Source: Spirosoma taeanense (lineage in GTDB: Bacteria > Bacteroidota > Bacteroidia > Cytophagales > Spirosomataceae). From it: a stretch of 64,000 nt of DNA. A program made the position numbers and the translations under genes. The notes under the pieces are model-generated. The model saw only the letters and a program-made list of their open reading frames with translations, was not told the DNA's origin and did no database searches. Within the stretch, counting starts at the first letter, position 1, and every line of letters begins with the position of its first letter. Positions 41,863 to 49,925 of the stretch are shown piece by piece. The DNA lies in the NCBI RefSeq assembly GCF_013127955.1, contig NZ_CP053435.1:3571001-3635000 (forward strand), read 5' to 3'.

Positions 41863-42825
41863 ATGTCTGTTCTCATATTCGCCGAATTAGACGAAGGCAA
41901 ACTTAAGAAGTCCTCACAGGAGGCTATTTTCTACGGCGCAAAAGTTGCCGAAATGACCGGAACGTCGGCAACAGCCATTATCATTGGTCAGGCCGACGAC
42001 GGTGAGCTGGCTTCAGCGGGTCGGTTTGGCGCGACGAAAGTTCTGCACGCGACCGACGCTAAACTGAATGAACCCAACGGCATGGCCTACGCAACGGTAG
42101 TAGCCGCTGCCGCTCAGCAGGAAGGCTCTACAATCGTTGTGCTGGCTAAATCCTCACTGGCCGATGCCATGACGGCCCGGCTGGCGGGCAAGCTGAAGGC
42201 TGGTCTGGCGGCCAACGTCGTCGAACTACCCGATTTATCGACTGGTTTCCGCGTAAAAAGCAGCATCTATACCGGCAAGGCGTTTGCCTACAACGAGTTG
42301 AAGGCCGACATCAAGATTCTGGCGATCAAAAAAAATACGATAACCCCAGAGGAAAAAGAAGCACAGGCAACGGTCGAATCGTTTACGCCGACACTTAACG
42401 ACAGCGACTTCGGGATTAGCGTAAAAAGCACCGAAAAATCATCCGGCGACATCCTGCTGCCGGAAGCCGATCTGGTTGTTTCGGCTGGCCGGGGCATGAA
42501 AGGTCCTGAAAACTGGGGTATCGTGGAGGATCTGGCCAAGGCTCTGCACGCAGCAACGGCCTGCTCGAAGCCAGTTTCGGACTTGGACTGGCGCCCTCAC
42601 TCGGAGCACGTTGGTCAGACGGGGATTAAAATCAGCCCGAACCTGTACATTGCCTGTGGCATTTCGGGCGCCATTCAGCATCTGGCGGGCGTAAACTCCT
42701 CGAAGGTAATTGTTGTTATCAACAAAGACCCGGACGCTCCGTTCTTTAAATCAGCCGATTATGGCATTGTCGGCGATGTTTTCGACGTACTGCCCCGCCT
42801 GACAAAGGCAGTTCAGGCACTATAA
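41863..42825 (+). CDS. etfA: Electron transfer flavoprotein, alpha subunit
   Basis: 320 residues. Heterodimer with EtfB in the cytoplasm, carrying FAD in its C-terminal domain. N-terminal opening MSVLIFAELDEGKLKKSSQE; the FAD signature follows from about residue 205 (LVVSAGRGMKGPENWGIVED, PVSDLDWRPHSEHVGQTG, LYIACGISGAIQHLAGV, VVINKDPDAPFF). Length is the family norm. It is used here probably for fatty-acid or amino-acid oxidation; no acyl-CoA dehydrogenase lies in the window. Transcription with etfB. Confidence 0.96.
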   Translation: MSVLIFAELDEGKLKKSSQEAIFYGAKVAEMTGTSATAIIIGQADDGELASAGRFGATKVLHATDAKLNEPNGMAYATVVAAAAQQEGSTIVVLAKSSLADAMTARLAGKLKAGLAANVVELPDLSTGFRVKSSIYTGKAFAYNELKADIKILAIKKNTITPEEKEAQATVESFTPTLNDSDFGISVKSTEKSSGDILLPEADLVVSAGRGMKGPENWGIVEDLAKALHAATACSKPVSDLDWRPHSEHVGQTGIKISPNLYIACGISGAIQHLAGVNSSKVIVVINKDPDAPFFKSADYGIVGDVFDVLPRLTKAVQAL

Positions 42826-42904
42826 GCCTGTTTGATTTGCCCGGATACGTGAAAAACAGACGATCAACCGAACAATCAAACAGCCAAACTGTTAATTTCG
42901 CGTT

Positions 42905-43501
42905 GTGGATAAGATTAAGCTGGAAATATTAGGACTTTCACCAAGCCAGTCGCAATCGGGTTCGTTTGCGCTGGTTCTGGGCGAAGAGTATGGCAACCGG
43001 CGGTTGCCGATTATCATTGGCATGTTCGAAGCGCAGGCCATTGCTATTGAAATTGAGAAGATTGTGCCGAACCGGCCCATGACCCATGATCTGTTCAAGC
43101 AGTTTGCGGAGCAGTTCAAGTTTACGGTCCGCGAGATCATGATCTCTGATCTGCGCGAAGGCATTTTCTTCGCCAAAATCGTGTGCTTCGACGGCGTTCG
43201 CGAAACGGTCATTGACGCGCGCCCGTCCGATGCAATTGCTATCGGTATTCGCTTCGATGTGCCGATTTATACGAATGAATCTATTCTGTCGGAAGCCGGG
43301 ATTACGGCCAGCGGCAGTGATGAAGACGAAGAGCAGGAAGAACTGGTTCGTTCGTCAAGCCGTTCGTCAACCCGCTCGTTTGGCGATCAGCTCAAAAATG
43401 CCTCGTCAGAAGAGTTGCAGCGGATGCTGGAAGAAGCCCTCGGCAATGAAGAATATGAGCGGGCCGCTAAAATCCGTGACGAAATGAGCAAGCGGAATTA
43501 A
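42905..43501 (+). CDS. Bifunctional nuclease-family protein (DUF151) with UvrB/C-like tail
   Basis: 198 residues beginning with GTG at 42905. The DUF151/BFN domain (about 1-135) is well marked: LGEEYGNRRLPIIIGMFEAQ, IVPNRPMTHDLF, VREIMISDLREGIFFAKI, DARPSDAIAIGIRF. The last 35 residues form a UVR motif (ELQRMLEEALGNEEYERAAK, IRDEM), used for protein contact in UvrB, UvrC and Clp partners. Between them is a serine-rich, acidic linker. The combination is common in Bacteroidota. A nuclease activity has been reported for plant relatives; for the bacterial proteins it is unproven. A 22-bp-stem terminator follows. Confidence 0.9.
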   Translation: MDKIKLEILGLSPSQSQSGSFALVLGEEYGNRRLPIIIGMFEAQAIAIEIEKIVPNRPMTHDLFKQFAEQFKFTVREIMISDLREGIFFAKIVCFDGVRETVIDARPSDAIAIGIRFDVPIYTNESILSEAGITASGSDEDEEQEELVRSSSRSSTRSFGDQLKNASSEELQRMLEEALGNEEYERAAKIRDEMSKRN

Positions 43502-43513
43502 GACCTTGCAACT

Positions 43514-43561
43514 AGCTATAAAAATAGCCGCCTGACTCATCAGGCGGCTATTTTTATAGCT
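43514..43561. terminator. 22-bp stem bidirectional terminator
   Basis: Arms 43515-43535 and 43540-43560 are perfect complements, extended one pair outward, with a 4-base loop. A/T runs inside the stem (TAAAAATAG, CTATTTTTA) serve both converging genes. Confidence 0.88.
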
Positions 43562-43576
43562 CAGGGTGATTGCTAC

Positions 43577-44878
43577 CTACTGCAGATCGACGCTCATCCA
43601 CTCGATGGAATTTTTATTATTGGCATTGCGCACTTCGTAGGCAATCAGCAATTGGTTGTCCACGGTCAGTCCGCTGGCGTTTGTTCCGTTTCGCGAGCTT
43701 TTGACAAACTTGGTTTCCGCGGCTCCGGCGTCCTTAATGTCTTTGTAGGCAATGAACGAAGCCACACCCTCACCAAATTCCTGATTCTGCTCCCATAGAA
43801 GAACCGACGATTTTTTAGCGGGCACCAGGTATGCGTTGCGGGCGGTCGGGTCATCCAGCACGAAGAGCCGTTTGCCTTTCTGGTTCACTACGCGGATACC
43901 GGGAGATTCCTTCGTACCCGAGAACCAGGCGATCAGCGTGTTTCCGGCACTGGCACTCGACGTTGGACCGGAATGCGGGCAGCCGTTAATCTGCCAGTTG
44001 TCATTGAACAGGATTCCGGGTTTAGAAAAGCTCACACCATTGTCGGTCGAACTCATTCTGGCAATATCCCGGATATTGTCCTGATTTTCCCGATAAAAGA
44101 GTTGAAGCGTCCCCGTGTTGTCAACGAGCAGGCTGATGTTGCAGCAATCGCACACGAAGGGATCGAGAATTTTTTCGGCACCAAAGCGATCTCCTTTCGA
44201 AACCACAAACCGAAGGTCGCGCTGATGGGCCTTTCCTTCAATATCGTTCAGATAAGCTACGCCTATTTCGCCATTGGCCAGTACAATGGCATCAAAAAAA
44301 CCTCTGACAATATTCGGCGTGTTATCGGAGTGAACCGGGGCTGGCTCTGTCCACGTAACGCCTTGGTCTTTGGAAACACAATAAACGATCTTCGAATCCC
44401 GGGGTCTGCCGCCACCCTGGGGCGCTTTTGTCGCGCTGGTATTCGCTGACTTTTCGCCCTGATGCGACGCGCTATGCTCATGAGCGTCGTGGGATGTTGC
44501 GCTGCTGGCAGACGCCTGAGCTGCGGGCGACTCGTCCCCCCGGAGTGAAAAGACCGCTACCATCGATCCGTCTTTTTTGAACAGCAGCTTAGGCCGCATC
44601 AGGCGGGAATTGCCAATACCCGCCGACGAATGGATTAGCTTTTTATCCCCAAAAGTCTGACCCTTGTCGGTTGATTCTGCCCAGTAGAAAAAGATCGTTC
44701 CATCTTTGTCTTTTTCCGTCCATGACATAGCCACGCTGCCTTTCGGGGTTTTAGCCAGTGTGGGCACAGCGTATGCCCGGGTTGTGTCGTTAAGTTTACC
44801 AGTAGCGTATGTGCTAAAACCAACAGTCAGCAACATCAAAAGACAGCCTGTTGATCTCAGTAAGCGTTTAGTTTTCAT
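43577..44878 (-). CDS. Exported sialidase-like beta-propeller protein with His-rich insert
   Basis: 433 residues from MKTKRLLRST (a longer frame begins 17 codons earlier but lies after the promoter in leader sequence). Signal peptide ends near TYATG. Sialidase/BNR-type Asp-box-like motifs repeat (ESTDKGQTFGDKK, VSKDQGVTWTEPA, SSTDNGVSFSKPG), giving a six-bladed propeller fold. Unusual are an insert of about 45 residues rich in His, Ser and Ala (SSATSHDAHEHSASHQGEKS) and a CDCC motif in DPFVCDCCNISLLVD, which suggest metal binding. Catalytic Arg/Tyr/Glu of true sialidases were not identified, so sialic-acid cleavage is not claimed. Confidence 0.8.
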   Translation of the reverse strand: MKTKRLLRSTGCLLMLLTVGFSTYATGKLNDTTRAYAVPTLAKTPKGSVAMSWTEKDKDGTIFFYWAESTDKGQTFGDKKLIHSSAGIGNSRLMRPKLLFKKDGSMVAVFSLRGDESPAAQASASSATSHDAHEHSASHQGEKSANTSATKAPQGGGRPRDSKIVYCVSKDQGVTWTEPAPVHSDNTPNIVRGFFDAIVLANGEIGVAYLNDIEGKAHQRDLRFVVSKGDRFGAEKILDPFVCDCCNISLLVDNTGTLQLFYRENQDNIRDIARMSSTDNGVSFSKPGILFNDNWQINGCPHSGPTSSASAGNTLIAWFSGTKESPGIRVVNQKGKRLFVLDDPTARNAYLVPAKKSSVLLWEQNQEFGEGVASFIAYKDIKDAGAAETKFVKSSRNGTNASGLTVDNQLLIAYEVRNANNKNSIEWMSVDLQ

Positions 44879-44967
44879 GAATTTTGGAAGAACAATAGTT
44901 GAAAATATCGATCTGGATAGCTCAGTCACCAGCCCGGTTAATAGGGCTTTACAATCGACCTGCCGGA

Positions 44968-44999
44968 CAAAGGTACAATCTACTTTAGAATTATTCCAA
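44968..44999 (-). promoter_or_regulatory. Promoter of the sialidase-like gene
   Basis: Minus strand: TTG (44999-44997), 21 bases, TACCTTTG (44975-44968). Leader about 85 bases. Confidence 0.65.
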
Positions 45000-45013
45000 A
45001 TAAACTGGCCGAC

Positions 45014-45520
45014 TTATTTTCGTTTTCTTTTCCGTACAACCAACTCCTTATAACCAAACGTCGAATCGGGCTCCCGAGTGTAGGTCAGATCGGGCATTAC
45101 GCCGATAACCAGTTCAGCCGTCGTATATACTTTACAGCCCGCCAGTAGATGCCCACCAAGCGTCCGACCAGTTGAATCCGATACAGACAGGTGCAAATGG
45201 CTGCCGTTCGCAGATAGCGTTCCAACGAGCGAAACAATTTCAAAATGACCATGCCATACACTCGGACCTTCCTGATTCGCCAGCCGAAGCGTTACGTCCG
45301 TCAGACTTCCGACGCAGGTCAGTACGACGCCGGCGCCTATACGCTGCTGCCGGATGAGGTCATCAAGCTGTTGTTTCAGATCCTGGCCGGGCCGCAGCCG
45401 AAACGAATACGTCTGCATACTCGCACCGATAGGATCAGGGGCCGGGTTAGCGGGTTGTGAATGAAGATCGGACATAGCTAGAAAACCAAAATAGAGGGTC
45501 AGCAATAAAAAACTTCGCAT
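45014..45520 (-). CDS. Exported PPC-domain (DUF296) protein
   Basis: 168 residues with a signal peptide (LLLTLYFGFLAMSDLHSQP). The PPC/DUF296 fold follows: YSFRLRPGQDLKQQLDDLIR, GAGVVLTCVGSLTDVTLRLA, and the metal-site run NGSHLHLSVSDSTGRTLGGH, then LLAGCKVYTTAELVIG. In other bacteria and plants this domain is cytoplasmic or nuclear and forms trimers; here it is periplasmic, and no DNA-binding AT-hook is present. The basic end (RKRKRK) is noteworthy. Function unknown. Its start is 33 bases from that of the divergent transglutaminase-like gene. Confidence 0.85.
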   Translation of the reverse strand: MRSFLLLTLYFGFLAMSDLHSQPANPAPDPIGASMQTYSFRLRPGQDLKQQLDDLIRQQRIGAGVVLTCVGSLTDVTLRLANQEGPSVWHGHFEIVSLVGTLSANGSHLHLSVSDSTGRTLGGHLLAGCKVYTTAELVIGVMPDLTYTREPDSTFGYKELVVRKRKRK

Positions 45521-45553
45521 TTGTGTTATGAAGATGTGAGACAGAATCGAGGA

Positions 45554-46573
45554 ATGCGAAACTACATAATCCGGCCTGTTCTGGCCCTTTTTCTCTTCGC
45601 TTTTAGTACAGCTTCAACTATGCCGGACCGGACCGGCCGTGATGCGTCTGCTCAGGACATTCCGCGACCATCGAAGTTTGTCGAGATTGATTACAGCACC
45701 ATTGACAACTACGCCCGCAACACCCCGGAGTCGGAAACCCGTAACCTCAGAACTTTGAGCGAATACCTGACCTCGCCCGCTCGCAGCGACCTGGCCAAAG
45801 CCCGTTCGGTTTATGCCTGGATCACGTCACACGTACGCTACGATGAATCCATTTACAGCGGCCAGAAGTATTCGTCGGAGGTTGAATATGCCAACCGGGT
45901 GCTGCGCAACCGCCGAACCGTCTGTACTGGTTTCGCACTGCTGTTTAAACACCTGCTGAATCAGGCCGGGGTTGAAGTGGTCAATATTAAGGGTTTTTCG
46001 CGCACAAATGACAGCGAAGCAGGGCAGCCTATCCAGCGAATTGACCACGAATGGAACGCTGTTCGGCTTGACGGCGATTGGTATCTGCTCGATATTGCCT
46101 GGGCGCAGACAACCGCCAAAAACGGCCAACCCAATGATTTCTATTTTTTGACCGAACCGGTAGCATTTGCCGCCAATCACTTTCCGGCTGATTCGCACTG
46201 GCAATTGCTTGACCGCACTATTACCAAAACGCAGTTTGACCAGTTTCCAAAGTTGTATGATGCGTATTTCCGACTGGGCTTCGACGCGGACTTTCCTAAA
46301 ACGGGTTTACTCCGCGCTGGCGATCAGCTAACGCTAACCCTCCAGAACGACAACGATGTTGAACTGATGTGTTCCATCGGACGGCAGGGCGGCACCTCGG
46401 CGACTCATATTCCCGTTACGGTCCGGCGTTCGGGTGACTCCTACCAGCTTGTAATTCCTATTCAGCAGCGTGGAGCCTCGACGCTTTATGTCTTTGCTAA
46501 ACCGAAAGGGCCCCGGTCCGAGCGGGTTAAGTCCTACGAAGGTATTGCCTCCTTCACAATTGTAAAGGGTTAG
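45554..46573 (+). CDS. Exported transglutaminase-like cysteine protease-fold protein
   Basis: 339 residues from MRNYIIRPVL (not the frame opening at 45521). Signal peptide, then a transglutaminase-like core: RRTVCTGFALLFKHLL (nucleophile Cys), IDHEWNAVRLDGDWYLLDIA (His and Asp). The C-terminal 110 residues are beta-rich (LTLTLQNDNDVELMCSIGRQ). Bacterial members of this group are often peptidases; the local sequence VYAWITSHVRYDE fits the common TGc core. Periplasmic role likely. A perfect 17-bp terminator follows. Divergent from the PPC-domain gene. Confidence 0.87.
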   Translation: MRNYIIRPVLALFLFAFSTASTMPDRTGRDASAQDIPRPSKFVEIDYSTIDNYARNTPESETRNLRTLSEYLTSPARSDLAKARSVYAWITSHVRYDESIYSGQKYSSEVEYANRVLRNRRTVCTGFALLFKHLLNQAGVEVVNIKGFSRTNDSEAGQPIQRIDHEWNAVRLDGDWYLLDIAWAQTTAKNGQPNDFYFLTEPVAFAANHFPADSHWQLLDRTITKTQFDQFPKLYDAYFRLGFDADFPKTGLLRAGDQLTLTLQNDNDVELMCSIGRQGGTSATHIPVTVRRSGDSYQLVIPIQQRGASTLYVFAKPKGPRSERVKSYEGIASFTIVKG

Positions 46574-46670
46574 CCTACCAAAGACGTAGAGCAAGAGCGA
46601 ACTGTAAAACAGCCGAAATATAATTCGCAATACCCCAGGTAAAAGCCGCTCAAACCTACGTGTATACGTA

Positions 46671-46708
46671 TAGAAAAGCCGTGATGATTACTCATCACGG
46701 CTTTTCTA
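46671..46708 (+). terminator. Terminator after the transglutaminase-like gene
   Basis: TAGAAAAGCCGTGATGA and its exact complement with a 4-base loop; a T-run is inside the second arm. Confidence 0.87.
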
Positions 46709-46827
46709 TAAACAGGCGGCTCTGTAGGAGTCAATCAGCATAACTCACGTTACGTCCAGCTTTTGCTTTTGACTATTTGTGTAGATTATAGGCAGTAATG
46801 CGACTATTCCATTTGTTATTCAACAAA

Positions 46828-46855
46828 AAAACCGGGCGCTACTGCGCCCGGTTTT
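46828..46855 (-). terminator. Terminator of the large outer-membrane-type gene
   Basis: AAAACCGGGCGC pairs with GCGCCCGGTTTT, loop TACT, with a T-run continuing on the minus strand. It lies 22 bases after the stop codon. Confidence 0.88.
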
Positions 46856-46876
46856 CACTTGCTGAGTTTATTGATT

Positions 46877-48889
46877 TTATTCGATACCGAACATCACATC
46901 AGACCTGCGACCGCTGTTACCAGCCCGACGGCGGGGAGCCCGCTTCTGAGTCGGTGCAGGCGGAGCCAGCAGTTTGGTTTTCTGAGCGTCCGTCAGCGGC
47001 TTCAGATCAGTGATCGAGTATGAGTTGTCGCTGATCGTAGTGTTGAAGCTACCCACCGTCTGCTCAGGCTGACCGTTGCATGGCAGTTTGGTAACCGTGA
47101 ACACAGCGCGGAAGTACTGAACCTGCGGACGTACACGACGACCTCTGTAACGAACCGCGTTGCCGCTTTCGATTTTAGCTTTTTCAGCCTGCAACTGCTG
47201 AGCCAGACCACCTGGCAGTTCGTTGAGGTTCAGGATTACCGTGTTGGTATCGAACTCAACTACGTTCGTAGCCAGACGACGGTTCAGACCACGGTAGCGC
47301 AGACGGGTAACTGTGTCGCCAACCGACGTAATCGTTCCGTTACAGTAGCAGACGTTAGCCACTTCGCGGGTGTATGGGGTCCGGTAGTAAACCTCCAGAC
47401 GCTCCAGACGGTGACGGTATTTGCACTCAACAATATCGTTCTTCGGACGAATACTTGCAAAGCTCGTAGTTGCTACTTCGCTCATGCAGGAACCACACTT
47501 CGCGGTCTGCCGGTTGTGGACCGTTACGTAATAGAAACCGGGGTTCAGCTGACCATTCGAGAAGTATTGAGTCGGGAACGTCAGCGTTGTATCGGTTGTG
47601 TTTTCCAACTGAGCGATGATTTGATCCGTTGCACCGGCAACCACTGAATCCGGACGATAGTATAGACGAGCCGTGAAGGTTTCGTTCTTCGGATTCGGGG
47701 TCGTACTGCGCCAGCTGATAACCGGAGCTGCGGCTGAGGTATTAATAACCGGAGCAGGCTGCTGAGCGTTCTGCTGCTTGGAGGTGTCAACATAAGCCAG
47801 CGATACACCTTTGAGCGACGCACCGTTGAACTGTACGTTCAACTGAGGAATCGAATCGCAGGTTGGGCAGACAGTCGGTGTCTTTGGAATCAGCTTCTTC
47901 TGGATGAATCCTTTCCGAACTGCTACGCCCGCGCTGAACCCGCCGTGCTTCCGCTTGAACTCATACATTTGATCGTCGATACCGTTGACAATCAGGTAAT
48001 TCAACTGCGTAAAGAAGCCCTGCGCCTGCACACCGATGTTCCAGTTGTTCCGCAGCGGGAAGAAAACACCCAGCGATAACAGACCACCCGGATGGTAGAG
48101 CCGGTAGCTTGGGTTAACCGACCGAATCAGCGCGCCGTTTTCAACAAGCGGACCGCTCGGAGGAGCCGTTCCCAGTGATGGAACAAAGGCAGCAATCGTG
48201 GCCGCTTCGGTACGGAATAGACCACCGCGCAGGCCCAGTTCCAGGAAAGTTGTCGCATCCGGGTTCCGGCGGCTGCGGGCAATTGTGAAAGCCACTACCG
48301 GACCAACCGTCAGGAACATATCTTCCGAAGCACGCTGCCGGATCGTAACCTGCCCCTGACTGATGCCCCGGGCTGCGGCCAGACCATAGAGATAATCCCG
48401 GTAAACACCGCGGGTAATGTAGTTCTGATAGCCGAAAGCTGTTCCGAGACCGAAGCGCAGGCGACGGGTGGCAGGCGTCAGATAATAATCAACATTACCG
48501 GTAATGTTGAAGCCAGCCCCGTTATATAACGTATTGTCGCGTTTGTTAGGGCCGAAAGTATTTTCCCACGTACCGCAGTACGCGAAGTTTGGCCCGGCAA
48601 ACAAACCAATCCGCCAGGGCGAGAGCCGGCGGACAAGAATAAAGGTCTGGAAGGTGGTGTCGCAGTCATCAAGTTCAGCGACGTCGCTGGCCTGCGCCTT
48701 AAACTCATCCCGACGTAGCGTGTCGGTGTAGACTCCTTTGCCCAGCCGGTAGATGTTTTCACGCGGGTAGGTTCGGTTAGTCCGAACGGTGTCGGCCTGT
48801 TGGGCCTTGGTGCCTAAAGGCATAGCAAAACTCAGCAACACGAGTCCAGCCAGCATCCGCAGGGGGTGTCGTTGGATAAATGTTCGCAT
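46877..48889 (-). CDS. Large exported, outer-membrane-type protein of unknown function
   Basis: 670 residues from MRTFIQRHPL (the frame opens 18 codons earlier). Signal peptide MLAGLVLLSFAMPLGTKAQ. Residues about 75-320 alternate strands and glycine turns as in a beta-barrel (WRIGLFAGPNFAYCGTW, RLRFGLGTAFGYQNYITRGV, LSLGVFFPLRNNWNIGVQAQ). Then come a CPTCDS pair, a Thr/Gln/Ala-rich linker, a beta-sandwich-like part (NETFTARLYYRPDSVVAG) with further cysteine pairs (KCGSCMSE, VCYCNG) and a basic disordered end (RAPRRRAGNSGRRSD). Domain order barrel plus sandwich suggests surface display. No known family named. Single gene with its own terminator. Confidence 0.78.
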   Translation of the reverse strand: MRTFIQRHPLRMLAGLVLLSFAMPLGTKAQQADTVRTNRTYPRENIYRLGKGVYTDTLRRDEFKAQASDVAELDDCDTTFQTFILVRRLSPWRIGLFAGPNFAYCGTWENTFGPNKRDNTLYNGAGFNITGNVDYYLTPATRRLRFGLGTAFGYQNYITRGVYRDYLYGLAAARGISQGQVTIRQRASEDMFLTVGPVVAFTIARSRRNPDATTFLELGLRGGLFRTEAATIAAFVPSLGTAPPSGPLVENGALIRSVNPSYRLYHPGGLLSLGVFFPLRNNWNIGVQAQGFFTQLNYLIVNGIDDQMYEFKRKHGGFSAGVAVRKGFIQKKLIPKTPTVCPTCDSIPQLNVQFNGASLKGVSLAYVDTSKQQNAQQPAPVINTSAAAPVISWRSTTPNPKNETFTARLYYRPDSVVAGATDQIIAQLENTTDTTLTFPTQYFSNGQLNPGFYYVTVHNRQTAKCGSCMSEVATTSFASIRPKNDIVECKYRHRLERLEVYYRTPYTREVANVCYCNGTITSVGDTVTRLRYRGLNRRLATNVVEFDTNTVILNLNELPGGLAQQLQAEKAKIESGNAVRYRGRRVRPQVQYFRAVFTVTKLPCNGQPEQTVGSFNTTISDNSYSITDLKPLTDAQKTKLLAPPAPTQKRAPRRRAGNSGRRSDVMFGIE

Positions 48890-49925
48890 AGGTAATTTAT
48901 TAATTTTGACGCAATGATTCAAACTAAACTCTAATTCTCCCAAAGCCCGTTCTAGAAACTTATGGAACGGTCAATCCACCAGTTTGGTGGATTTTGTTAC
49001 ATCCTTAGTCGAACAGGTAGATTACGAGGACCTTTATACGACTTAAGGAGCGGTTGGTGCTTCACTAAACACGCAAAACAGTTGCGATTTTCGGTTTCAA
49101 GAGTTGTTCCAGTGAAGCACAAACTCCTGTCATGTTCCACCTGAGATCGCTACAGTCTGACCAGCAATACAGGCCATTCGTGCAGTCACCCACTCAAAAT
49201 AGCTTTTGACTCAATCAATATATTGCTTCTAAAACTGGTGAAAACCACACTTATGTAATCTGCTTCGGTTCGGGTGAATAGGGTGTGTTGGTTAGCTTGA
49301 CGTACTAAGAGTACGAATAGCCCTGAAGATCACCCTTTTTAAGAACTAATTACCCCTACTGATACCCCCGCAGGGCCCTCATATGCGATAATTAGCGTTG
49401 TTTTGGCGGTCAATTATAGGCATTAACTACTAATAACCCAACATTTCCCTTCATACAACTTTTTATTTTCTAACTTCTTTTCAGTTCACAACCAATTTTG
49501 TCAGAGTCCTTTTAGCCGTGGTTATCTGATCAGGTGCCCCCGGTTTACGTACCCCTGTACAAAGATCCCAGGTCAGGCACGTAGCTGTTCAGGATAGAAT
49601 GGATCAGCTCGATAAACCCGAACTATGCTCTCTGAACGGCTGATTTCAGTTCCGCCCCGTTAGCCATGCCTGAAAACCAGAGAACCCCTAAGTATGTTTA
49701 GCTTCCTCTCAAATCAGCCGGAGTCTAACTCAACCCCACTGACAGTTTGGTTGCGCTAAAGGTTGTCTGCTCAACCAGAAAAAAAAAGTATTGTTGAAAA
49801 AAATATAGGCTTAGGTTCCACAATTTACCCAACAATACCTGTTTTTTACCCTAAATAAAGCTCTTAATCAACCAGATAGCTAAAAGTCCTCAACCAACAA
49901 GTTTATTTTATGCTATTGGAAAATT
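48890..49925. other. About 1 kb without a convincing gene
   Basis: Only short open frames with poor composition occur. Noted elements: a small hairpin AATCCACC/GGTGGATT at 48973-48993; a GTATTGTTG/CAACAATAC inverted repeat at 49788-49838 in an A-rich stretch; AT-rich flank next to hyuB. No tRNA-, tmRNA- or RNase-P-like signature was found. Length and lack of coding content make a degraded gene or an unrecognised RNA possible. Confidence 0.45.

Noticed and set aside
48962..49144. 60-codon open frame in the 1-kb gap
   Set aside because: Composition is not protein-like; no promoter or homologue recognised.
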